Assembly: GCA_026545225.1 (NCBI GenBank)
Contig: CM048852.1
Span: 59,093,146-59,157,145, forward strand
From: Cornus controversa
Taxonomy: Eukaryota > Streptophyta > Magnoliopsida > Cornales > Cornaceae
DNA: 64,000 nt
Direction of reading: 5' to 3'
Shown: positions 1-9,527 of the stretch, piece by piece
Numbering within the stretch: position 1 is the first letter of the stretch
Layout of the letters: every line of letters begins with the position of its first letter
Made by a program: the position numbers and the translations under genes
Notes under the pieces: model-generated
What the model saw: only the letters and a program-made list of their open reading frames with translations
The model's database searches: none
What the model was told of the DNA's origin: nothing

Positions 1-881
1 TTGGACATATTCGTTGGTGGAGAGAGTTCCCTTCTTTAAGCCAGCCAAGGAGTCCTTCAATAGGACTTCCTTTTCAATGGTGTTGGGAAGCAGTTGTTTC
101 TCCAAGCTATTCCATATTTTTGGCTGTTTCACACCCCCATTACCATACTGAGAATATCTTTAGTCATGATGATCACACCCCCATTCCCGAAACTGAGTTT
201 CGTAGTATCGTTGGCGCCCTTCGGTATCTCACCTTTACTTGCCCCGATATTAATCATGCCATTAACCGCATTTGTCAACATTTTCATCAACCAACCTTTC
301 CAATTTACGAGCCGTCAAACGCATTCTCCGTTACCTCAAAGGCACTCTCGACCATGGTCTTCTTATCTTAGCTCAAAGTTCACTAACATTAAATGATTTT
401 TGTGATGCAGATTGGGCTGGCTGTCCTATCACCTGCCAAAGCACCACCAGATATTGTATTTTTCTTGCCTCCAATTGTGTATAATGATCCTCCAAAAAAC
501 AGCCTACTGTCACTCGATCCAGCGCTGAAGCGGAATACCGCGCCCTTACTTCCACAATAGCCGAATTAACCTGAATTGGCTACTTATTTCGCAACCTTGG
601 CTTGCCTCTTTCTCAAACACCGCACCGCAGCTATTCAATGACAACATCAGTGCTTTTCATATGACTGTAAATCCTATGTTTCACACTTGAACAAAGCACA
701 TTGAATTCGATTACCACTTCGTTCATGAAAAGGTAACTCTTGGAGATATTGTCACCAGATACATTCCTTCCCATTTGCAAATCGCTGGTGTCTTAACCAA
801 GCCGCTTCCAAAAAGTTCGTTTAAGGAATTCCATGTCAAGCAGGGAGTTCATTGTCTTCCACTCTCCAGCTTGAGGGGGCC
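1..881 (+). pseudogene. Ty1/Copia pol 3' remnant (RT end, RNase H)
   Basis: This is the 3' part of a Copia retrotransposon polyprotein, broken by frameshifts and stops. Frame fragments in order read FRSIVGALRYLT and RRILRYLKGT-like segments (about 190-350), then FCDADWAGC, the RNase H core (about 400-425), SSAEAEYRAL (about 515-545), and near 690-830 the family's terminal block with TKHIEFDYHFV- and GVLTKPLP-like strings. These blocks are in the canonical Copia order. The element runs in from the left edge, so its 5' part is outside the window. At least three frame changes make it non-functional. The assignment to Copia is clear from the motifs; the lineage is not resolved. Confidence 0.9.
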
Positions 882-1245
882 TGATAAAATCCTTGATTCT
901 GTTTTCATAAACCACAAAGATCATGGCCAATCACAAAAGGAGGAAGTCAACCATTTGTTACCATTTCAAATCAAATGGTCTAAAGATCCCTTAAATCTTG
1001 GCAAACCGTTAGAAACAAACATGGCAATATGCTCTGCCGTAACAAACAATTTTCCTTTTTCAAGAATTGCTGAAATGAAGTCTTAGAAAATTGTCTTTAT
1101 TTGTGTATTCTAAATTATTCTTTCTTTTTTAATTTTCTCTGTATATATACAAATGTAAAGCACCTTGCTGAAACATATAAGAGTGAATTGAATTATATTT
1201 CAATTCATTGCTTTCTCAATCTCTCTCTAATCTCAAAATTCATCA
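882..1245 (+). mobile_element. Probable 3' LTR of the Copia remnant
   Basis: A polypurine tract (TTGAGGGGG, 871-879) directly precedes a TG start at 882, as expected for a 3' LTR. A TATA-like TGTATATATAC lies at about 1139-1149, followed by a CT-rich leader and a possible CA end at 1245 (ATTCATCA). The 364-bp length fits short Copia LTRs. The 3' border is inferred, since no second LTR copy is available for comparison. Confidence 0.55.
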
Positions 1246-1861
1246 CAAGGGCTCTTTTTGATGGATTTAAGCCATTAAGAACTTCAACTGATTTGTTTGC
1301 TCAATTTATATAACAATGTGGTCAAATTTTGCACCATTTCTTGTAGGAGCATCTCAACACTGTACTACTCAAGAATTTGCACCATTTCTTGCAGAATGTA
1401 CTGATGCATATTTTCAATACAGTATTTTGCTCGCCTTAGTTTTCTGCTTAGCATTTTGATGAAACATCAACATTTTCACATCTCCTTCAAACTAAAGAGA
1501 GATGAGAATCGGATCGAGACAGGATAATGAGTTTTTAGTGAAAGGATTTCTGCCCATATAACAATAAGGAGGTCCTTTAGTATTTTTCAGTTTTTGTTTT
1601 CCCCCATTACCCCTGGGGCAAATTCAGCAGTGTTTGAGACTCTGCATTCTATGAAAAGATGGAATATTTACTATTTGGTATAGTTTAAAATGACTTTAGT
1701 GTAGATGTATCAATGAGATTTGGATTATATAATTTTCTTTAGTTTCTAATTTCTACATTTTTTACTTGGGTTCCTTGTCTAACTTGATTTGCTTTACAAT
1801 AACTTCCTTTTCTGGATTGGTTGCTGCCTCATGATGAACTTTTGTAATCCATGATATCCAG
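1246..1861. other. Gene-free stretch before the CRAL-TRIO exon
   Basis: No coding block is recognised here. It should be partly intron of the downstream gene, since the next exon starts at an AG acceptor (1860-1861). I looked for the expected upstream exon, which would read roughly like RDKxGRxILRIxGKxFPA in this family, and did not find it. Confidence 0.5.
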
Positions 1862-3277
1862 CTGTGGTTATAAGTGCGGAACGGTTGAAGAAATATATCT
1901 TTCACAAAATATTCACTGAGATGCCAGAAGGGCCGTTCTGCATCGTTTACATGCATAGTACTGTGCAGAAGGAGGACAACTCCCCTGGTGTGACCATCTT
2001 GAGGTGGATCTATGAAGAGCTTCCCCCTGATCATAAGGAGAGGCTTCAGATTGTGTACTTCATTCATCCTGGGCTCCGCTCGAGACTTGTCTTTGCCACT
2101 CTTGGCCGATTCTTTTTAAGTGGAGGGTGAGTTGTTTTATGATATCTTGTGCATATATTACAAGTCCTGAACGTGGTAATGCTACTGCATCTAGTAGTTA
2201 AAATAAAAATTATCTTTGTTTTTGAATTCTTATCAAAAAATAACTTCTGAATTTCTCTTGAAATTTTCATTCGTTTTTTTTATGTCTGGCAGGATTAAGT
2301 TGAGGCAACTAGTATCAAATTTTCAATGTGAATTTTTTATCAGGTTGCGAAGGTTCCTGGGATGAGGCCTTATCATAGGCTTCCCCCCTAACCTTCAAAA
2401 ATATCCCTGCAAATTAAAGGATTATCCCATGGAAATACTTTCTTTTGTGGTTATTGCAGCAGGCAATGCATTTTTGACAGTCACTCTTAGAGTTGATAAA
2501 AAATACTTACAGTCACAATGTAATATGCACCAACTTGTGAATAACTGTTTGAGGAATTGCAAAAGAAGTAACACGAGGATATGTGTCCCATGGGCCATTT
2601 GAAACATTCTAGCATATGTCAGATGCCATTCTTCCTTGGAAGTCAATTTCAAACACATGCTAAGACCATAGACATATTTTTTTGTGTAAAATTTAATGAC
2701 TGCAAGTTATCCGCATCTATAGTAAAATTTGCTGAATTATTCCCCAAATGCAGAAAGCTTGATAAATCCAAAGAACTGTTGTTGCTACTTCACTAGTTTG
2801 CATCCCTTCTCTGCCGTTCCCACTATCCCTCAACACTGCCCTTATTCCTTCTTTTCTCTTGCTTACTCTACTAAAATCAGTGTTGAATTTCCACCACTAT
2901 CACTTTATGTTATTCCCATTTAGATTTGTTTGAGCTACTTTTGGCAGCGAATCATTTTGAGTTTGTCATAACGTGTTATCTAGATCACAATGATATAAAG
3001 TGTGCCACCACTAATACTTTATCTTTTGTCTTATCATTGTAGCTTATATTGGAAAATCAAGTACATTAGCCGCCTGCAATACCTTTGGGAAGATCTAAAG
3101 AAGGGAGAGGTCGATATCCCCGAATTTGTGCAAAATCATGATGATATTCTAGAGCATAGACCATTGACAGATTACGGGATTGAACCGGATCCTCTCCACC
3201 TAACTGAGATTCCTTCCACAGCCTACTCATTTGGGAGGTATGAAGACAGATGGACATCTAGACAGTTTTTGTCTTAA
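1862..3277 (+). CDS. CRAL-TRIO (SEC14-like / GDAP2-like) protein, 5' partial
   Basis: Two coding exons are seen, 1862-2126 and 3043-3277. They join as GG|C across a GTGAGT donor and a TTGTAG acceptor and encode about 166 residues ending at TAA. Exon A carries the CRAL-TRIO_2 core (VVISAERLKKYIF, FCIVYMHSTVQ, then YFIHPGLRSRLVFATLGRF). Exon B begins LYWKIKYISRLQYLWEDL and contains VDIPEFVQNHDDILEHRP. The same order and intron position occur in the plant SEC14-like family of roughly 200 residues related to Arabidopsis At4g35750; such domains bind lipids or small hydrophobic ligands, but the ligand of this subfamily is not known. Exon A begins in phase 1, so an upstream exon of some 40-60 codons must exist. 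It is not in the 1.86 kb to the left, where a Copia remnant lies. Either the intron is longer than the window shows or the gene has lost its start. Confidence 0.85.
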
Positions 3278-4591
3278 TGTTGCTGTTACATAGACATGGG
3301 CCTTGTACAGAGTAATGCTCATATTGTGTACTGTATTTGAAAACTTCAAACCTTCTTGCTTTGAAACTAAACTCGAGTGTAGGTTACAAATACATTGTAA
3401 TGAATGCGCTTGATTAATAACCTTTTTATCTCCTGAGAAATGCCTTCTGTATTTTAGAAATTTCAATTTCAATTTATATTCTATATGTATAATTTGCAGA
3501 GCCAAACATGTACTTGAATTCTTGATTGCTTAAATAAGGTTTCATGTTAACATTCTGCAATGTCCTATTTAGCATATTACATATATTGAGAAAAGAAGAA
3601 AAATATTCATATGTTTTTTTATTAATATAGAGAAAGTCTAATATAGGGTACCTAGGAATCTAATATGAAGGGTTTTAGAACACGAAGAAGTCAGAAAAGG
3701 ATATGTTGACAGGGTAAAGGACATATATAATGGAAGTGTAATTATAGTTAGAATGACTGTTGGGAAATAAAGTGAATTCAATTACTATAGGCTCACATGG
3801 AATGTCAGCATTAAGCCTATAGAAGTGTTGTGGAAGTGGAAGTGGCTGTGTTCTTATGGAAGTGTTCTAGCATTTTGTTTTGTCTGTGTTCTTGTGTAAG
3901 TGGCAAAAAAGCTGAATTACTTTTATCTTATTTCTTTTGGTTTTTTGTTAGCCCCTTTTTGATGGAAGCGGTAGTAACTGGTGGCACATTTTTTTTGTTT
4001 ATTTTCTATTTTTTACAGAATTTCTTGTGTAGTAAAAGTTCAAACTACCAAATCGATCCGATCCAATCTATTCGAATTGTAAGGATTTTGGATTGTAAGT
4101 ATTTGGTTTAGTTGGTTGGGTTGGATTGGATCGGATCTAGTTTTGTTATAACTGTGTGAGTCAAATTTATTCCAATTTTTGTAAAATTTCAATCCAATCC
4201 GAACCCTTGTGCACTCCTACCAAGTATAATATAATATTAATTATGCATTTCAATTGAGATTTTAGTTGAGGATCTATTTTACTTAACTTATAGATCACCT
4301 CTGGACCTTGCATGATTGGTATTATGAGGTTCGGGGGCATGACAAATAATTTGAAGCAAGTGATGAAGATCGAACACAAACATGAGAGAGAAATGAAAGG
4401 ACTGCATAACGAAATTGAAGGGTAGGACTGCGCCTAATGTTACTCTGGAGTTGAAGAAGTGCACATAAAGTTGGATGAAAAAAAAATTGAAAATGACAAT
4501 ATAAAAAAAGACCACCAGAGAAAAGGAAGATAGAAATGGAATTATGGGTGACAAACCAAACCAGAATTTATACTTTGGTGGCGAAGATAGG
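3278..4591. other. 3' flank and gene-free stretch
   Basis: The 3' untranslated region probably covers the first 200-300 bases. No coding frame is convincing beyond it. Around 4041-4230 there are runs of alternating GGATCGGAT, GGTTGGGTTGG and AATCCAATCCGAACCC ending in GTGCACTCCTAC. This resembles one end of a short hAT-type MITE, but I could not find a matching opposite end. Confidence 0.4.
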
Positions 4592-5285
4592 TGTTAGAAA
4601 TAATGAATTGAATTGATTATTATTAATAACGCCTATTTATAGACACATAATTTTAGAAACTAAGTAAACTTAGGAAACAACAGACGAATTAAACTTTAGC
4701 TAGAGTGTCATATTTTTTCTTCTTTTATTATCTGAATAATATATATATTTTTTGGTTTTTCTCTGACATAGTGAAAACTAATGCTATTTATTTTTTATTA
4801 ATTTTGCATTTATGGTTAAATTTCCATGACTTTGAAGAGCATAGTTTTCTTTTAGAGGAATAGAAATAATATTTGATGAGGTGGAGCTGGTGAAGAGGAC
4901 CCAACATTGATGATGGTGGTTTCGGTTAAAGACCCGTTTCGATTTTGGAGAAGATGGTGCATGATGGTATCGGCATGTGATGTTGGTCGGAATTGGGTGA
5001 AATCAACTTTTATTTCAGTTCAATTTTTTTTTTTTTTTTTTTTTTATAGTGCCTTAGGCATGACAATTCACTAGTGTGTGTGTGTATATATATAAGGGCG
5101 AAAGTTATTTTAACAATTGCTCGCCAGAGATGAAGCCGATGGTACCGTCCCTGACAATGAGAGCGATAAACTATGAAGACTACTAGAGTCTAACAGGCTT
5201 TGATACCATGTTAGAAATAATGAAAGAGAATTGTTTTTAATAATAAAAACTTATTTATAGGAACATAATCTTGGAGACGGCTTCA
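4592..5285 (-). mobile_element. TRIM-like LTR element remnant (minus orientation)
   Basis: The string TGTTAGAAATAATGAA occurs at 4592 and again at about 5211, in each case followed by a TATTTATAG-type block. Immediately left of the second copy, the minus strand reads TGGTATCAAAGCC, a primer-binding site complementary to initiator tRNA-Met. An LTR ending in TAACA followed by this site is the normal 5' LTR/PBS junction read on the minus strand. The element is then only about 0.6-0.7 kb and non-autonomous. Outer borders are uncertain because the right-hand LTR is short or truncated. Confidence 0.55.
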
Positions 5286-6481
5286 TTTGGATAAACATGG
5301 GAGAAAAGAAAAGAAACGATAACAATAGTTATATTCATGTTTGTATAAATTATGAAGAAAAAAAAAAGAAATGATATCATTCTTGTTTGAAAAATGTAAA
5401 AGAGAGAAAAGAAAAGAAATAATTTTAATTAATTTACTATCATACCCTTCTATGTTTATATTACATGATAGATCCAAATGTCTTTTAAATTTTATTTTTT
5501 AAAATATTAGGGTTATTTTTAGTATTATGAAAGATTAACTTATTCTTATCATTTCTTTTCAAACCTCCTCATTTTTCTCTTACTAATAACAATCCAAACA
5601 TAAGAAATAGTATCATTTCCTTCCTTTCTTTTCCTTCAAATTCTATCAATCAAAAGAGTGCTACGTAAATTTAGGAGACAAAAAACCTAAATAGTTTAGG
5701 CAAAAGGTACAAAATATTTTAAATAATTTAGGACAAGAAGGTATAAGAAATTCTAAATGGTTTATAAATAATATAATAGTAAATATATATAAATGCAAAA
5801 GAAAACAAAAAGGTTACATGAATGAAGTTGTTTCGTGGGTGCAGGAGACTATAAAGTGCAGAGATTCATAATCTGGAGGAACTTTCCTTATTACCAGATA
5901 TAGCTTTAAGTGTGCTTCGTGTCACTTGCATCCGTCTATGTCTTGAAAACGAAACATCACACCAGTGTACCGAAGAGAATACAAATTCAAATTTGATTCT
6001 ATTCATCTATAATAGTACTGTATATTATAGCACTCAAGGGATGAAGACAATATCAAAATAGAAAAAACTATAACCACTTCATTGTCAGTTGTCACCGAGC
6101 TTGCTATATTATCCATTGCAGTTGGATCAGGAGGCTGATTGTTAGCTTCTCGATGCATATCAATAGATTAACCTTATAAATAATTAACACACAGCAATCG
6201 GCTTAATCATTACTTTGTTAATGGGTCATTTATCATACTAACTATGGCTTTTATTATCAGATATTTTTACCACTGAGAGCCCCTTGCAAGTCACAAACAA
6301 TTAGTAAGTCTAGGGTTACATGTCTTCGGTTTAAACATTGCTTTAATGCTCTAATTTCTCTCCTAAATGATTTGAGATATAAACATTTATAAGTGACAAA
6401 ATCAACCAACCATACCAAAATATAAGACTACACATCACAAAATCATCACATAGAAAAGGTGCATATAGTCGATCCTACTTA
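5286..6481. other. Gene-free AT-rich stretch
   Basis: No gene is supported. The segment 5280-5650 is purine-rich on one side and pyrimidine-rich on the other, with TTTGGA/TCCAAA ends, and may be another decayed MITE. No target duplication could be fixed. Confidence 0.4.
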
Positions 6482-6692
6482 GCCCTGTTTGAATTGATTT
6501 TTGAAAAGCGACTTTCGACTTTTTTAGCTCAAAAACTATTTTAGAGAGTGTTTGGATTGGAAAGGTTGAAAAGATTCGAAGTCCAAAAAGAGTGTTTAAA
6601 GAAAGTCAATAGATATCAGCTTCCTCATTTAGCTTCTACTTCTCTTTTTCTTCTGCGTCAAAATCAAAACAAAAGTTCTGTCAAACAGAGCC
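6482..6692. mobile_element. Tourist/Harbinger-like MITE, 211 bp
   Basis: Imperfect terminal inverted repeats (left GCCCTGTTTGAATTGA; right, as reverse complement, GGCTCTGTTTGACAGA) are flanked on both sides by TTA (6479-6481 and 6693-6695). A TTA duplication is typical of PIF/Harbinger MITEs. No coding capacity is seen. Confidence 0.65.
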
Positions 6693-7150
6693 TTATTATA
6701 GTTAGTAAAGTTTAGCATTTATTAGATAGTAATTAGAAACAAAATTAATCAACCATTTATAACAAAGTATTACTACACCATAAAATAAGGGCTTGTTTGG
6801 TAAGCTATCATTTTTTTTTTCAATTTTCTAAAATGGGAAATTGAAAAATCATATGTGCTATCATTTCTATCAAAAGTATAATATGTTATCTGTTGTTAAT
6901 TTTTAACATTATTATATAAATGTTTGCCTCGAAAATTTTATAAAATTTGTTTATGGGAGACAGAAATTTGTCAGTCCAATAATGGAAAAGAAACAGACGG
7001 TGTGGACAGTAGAATCACACATATGATAGTAGTGACCAATAATCAGTCCCATTTGGTCATGTTCCAGGTTTATGAGGTGGAATCCACTTGAGAAAGAGAG
7101 TATGAAATAAAGACAAAATATCTAGAGCTTTTTATTTCAGGTATGGGGTG
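6693..7150. other. Gene-free stretch
   Basis: AT-rich sequence with a GGGCTTGTTTGGTAA-type motif at 6789, often seen at MITE ends, but without an identified partner. No gene is supported. Confidence 0.35.
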
Positions 7151-7730
7151 AATTCCGAGGACGGAATTTCTCCTTTTAGGGGGGAAGAATGTAATACTCC
7201 GTAATTTTGAGGTTACGCAATTTTAATTTTGGATTTTTTTAATTATTTAAATAGTTGATCGAGTGTTTTAAATGTTCTGTGTTTTACTTGTTTAAATTTT
7301 TATTGAGTGTTTTAAATGATAAATGCTTTAGGGTGTTTTATTTTATTTATATTTTTAGGTTGGACCAAATTTTTGTATTTTTCTGTTTTTTTTTAAATTC
7401 TTTTTCTGATTGGGCTAGGGAGAGTTTGGGTGGATTATTTGGATTTGAGTTTGGATTAGATTATTGAGTTGGGCTGGATTATGTTGTATTATAAATTTTA
7501 AGTTTGGACTAAGTACATATATATATATATATATATATTTTCTCTCTATTTTTTTTTTCTAAGAGAAAAAGGGGAATAGGGTTAGAGAGAGCAGTTATGA
7601 GGCAGCCGACTTGAAGAGAGAGAAAGAGAGAGAAGCAGAGAGGGAAAGAGAGAGAATGTGGTGCTAGGTTGGGTCTTCTCGGCGTTAGCATTGTTAATGT
7701 CTTTTTTTAAATACCAAAAATGCCCTTCAA
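7151..7730 (+). mobile_element. Gypsy-type 3' fragment: polyprotein tail, PPT, LTR start
   Basis: The tail of a Gypsy polyprotein (AATTCCGAGGACGGAATTTC, typical of the pol end) leads into a polypurine tract TTAGGGGGGAAGAA (7176-7189), immediately followed by an LTR start TGTAATACTCCGTAATTTTG at 7190. The LTR's 3' end is not identified; I placed the border after the GA-rich leader-like stretch near 7560-7670. There is no pol sequence upstream beyond a few codons, so this is a short relic. Confidence 0.6.
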
Positions 7731-7840
7731 TGACATATAGAACATTATATTTACACATATATGTAAATTATAAATAGAAAGAAATCATATAAATATATGA
7801 TTTCTTTTATTTAATACTCACAAACAAATCTATATAATAT

Positions 7841-8575
7841 AGAAGTTTGATATAATAAGGACAAAAAGTCCAATCTAACGGTCAAAAATGATTAAAAAAT
7901 CAATCATGTGATCTAAAATATCTTTTGCTATCTACTGTCTAAAATCACTCTATCTAACGGTCACTGTTGGGAGTGCGTGATAGCATAGGCACGAGCATAT
8001 ACTAGTATATAATATATATGAATAACAGAAAAACAAATTACAAAACAAGAATGAGATTAAAGGTTAGAAGTAAATTTAGGGTAGAAGTTTGGTATAATAA
8101 GAACAAAAAGTCCAATCTAACGGTCAAAAGTGGTTAAAAAATCAATCATGTGATTCAAAATATTTTTTGCTATCTATGGTCTAAAATCACTATATATAAT
8201 GGTCACGGTTGCGAATGCGTGATAGTGTCGTAAGCACGAGCATATACTAGTATATAATATATATGAATAACAAGAAAAATAAATTACAAAACAAGAATGA
8301 GATTAAAGGTCACAAAGTAAATTTAGGGTAGAAGTTTGGTATAATAAGGACAAAAAGTCCAATCTAACAGTCCAAAGTGGTTAAAAAATCAATCATGTGG
8401 TTCAAAATATTTTGTGCTATCTACGGTTTAAAATTACTCCATCTAACGATTACGGTTGCGAGTGCGTGATAGTGCGATAAACACGAGCATACACTAGTAT
8501 ATAATATATATGAATATCAGAAAAATAAATTAGAAAACAAGAATGAGATTAAACGTCACGAAGTAAATTTAGGGT
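7841..8575 (+). repeat. Three tandem units of about 245 bp with Helitron-like ends
   Basis: Units begin at 7841, 8083 and 8330 with AGAAGTTTGRTATAATAAG and run 242, 247 and about 246 bp. Each holds AAAAAGTCCAATCTAAC, a second ATCTAACG-type motif, then TGCGTGATAG and CACGAGCATA followed by CTAGT. The block before CTAGT folds into an imperfect hairpin (TGCGTG with CACG-AG-CA). A hairpin shortly before CTRRT is the Helitron 3' signature. The base after CTAGT is A rather than the expected T, so the class assignment is tentative while the tandem structure is certain. Confidence 0.8.
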
Positions 8576-8582
8576 TCAATGA

Positions 8583-8584
8583 TA

Positions 8585-8622
<38 letters not shown>
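8583..8622. repeat. (AT)n(GT)n microsatellite
   Basis: Alternating AT followed by GT directly after the tandem array. Confidence 0.9.
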
Positions 8623-8623
<1 letters not shown>

Positions 8624-8769
8624 AATATATATCAACTGATATATGGCCACTTGATCTCTCTTTCTAATATAGACTCTCCTATTTGGGAAGCAATTTTTTT
8701 ACGGATTAGATAGTAATTCATTTTGGTTTAAAAAAATTTCGTGTTTACTTGTACTGATACTTTCATGTT

Positions 8770-8850
8770 TATATAAATATACACAGTGTATGATAGTGCC
8801 TACGGCACTATCGTGCACTCGCCTCCGTGACAGTTAAATGAAGTAATTAT
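8770..8850 (-). repeat. Stray end of the 245-bp repeat family, with perfect hairpin
   Basis: On the minus strand this segment reads GAGTGCACGATAGTGCC then GTAGGCACTATCATACACTGT. It matches the terminal part of the 7841-8575 units but has a perfect nine-base-pair hairpin (GATAGTGCC, loop GTA, GGCACTATC). It lies in inverted orientation relative to the array, about 200 bp away. Confidence 0.6.
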
Positions 8851-8897
8851 AAACCATTGATAGCTTGAGAGATTTGTCAAGCTTAAATGTAACATAG

Positions 8898-8902
<5 letters not shown>

Positions 8903-8946
<44 letters not shown>
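8903..8946. repeat. (AT)n microsatellite
   Basis: About 22 AT dinucleotides in a row, upstream of the arabinofuranosidase exon relic. Confidence 0.95.
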
Positions 8947-8949
<3 letters not shown>

Positions 8950-9035
8950 ACCACTAATTTGGGATTTGTAGAGGGATTTAACAGAAGGGTGTTTTAATTG
9001 GGCTAGGGTGGAAATCAAATTTCCTTCATTTTGAT

Positions 9036-9203
9036 TTGGGTTTTAATTTTGATTTATTACTGAAATGCTACTTCATTGTGTTGTGTGCTTATCAATGTTA
9101 TGCGATTGAGGTCGATACAAACCAGACGGTGCAGCTTCATGTGGATGCTTCTGAAGCAAAGGGCCAGAAGATACCTGAAAGTCTGTTTGGTATATTCTTT
9201 GAG
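9036..9203 (+). pseudogene. GH51 alpha-L-arabinofuranosidase, 5' exon relic
   Basis: The frame contains a signal-peptide-like hydrophobic run (LLLKCYFIVLCAYQCYA), then VQLHVDASEAKGQKIPESLFGIFFE, and ends exactly at a GTAAAT donor. The strings VDAS, GxxIPxxLFGIFFE and the exon break after FFE match the first exon of plant secreted alpha-L-arabinofuranosidases (GH51, about 670 residues, cell-wall arabinan hydrolysis). No ATG is in frame at the expected place: the position reads TTG GGT TTT. The next family block (EINHAGAGGLW) is absent in the 300 bases before GLDH begins. It is therefore a single-exon relic, left by duplication or deletion, sitting directly upstream of GLDH. Family identification is from motif recognition. 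Confidence 0.75.
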
Positions 9204-9423
9204 GTAAATTTGTTCATTCAGAATGATGAATTTTTCTACAGTTCAAAATTTGGTTCCTTTTCTTTATTTTTTCCATGGCTTCTCATTTAAAAAAAATTTA
9301 GCAACGTCACTTTCACTTGCCTGCAGTGGTCACTCGTGCATTGATAAGTCTGTCAATGGCAGTATGGCATACTTCGTGTAAATGAGTTAACCACAAACAC
9401 TTGGAATTTGCGGATCCGGAAAG

Positions 9424-9440
9424 TGTTATTTATATAATTT
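9424..9440 (+). promoter_or_regulatory. Candidate TATA box of GLDH
   Basis: TTATTTATATAATTTTGG lies about 90-100 bases before the GLDH start codon, and a CT-rich leader (GCTCTCTCTCT, 9501-9511) follows. Position and composition fit a plant core promoter; this is inference only. Confidence 0.4.
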
Positions 9441-9527
9441 TGGAAGGACCAAATGTATATTTTTATAAAATTTAGTAGTTAACAAGGAGGGTACGCTCGC
9501 GCTCTCTCTCTAACACTAAATACACAA

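Noticed and set aside
8800..9018. Frame with alternating Ile-Tyr
   Set aside because: It is translation of an (AT)n run; the same artefact occurs at 22078-22287 and 57667-57921.
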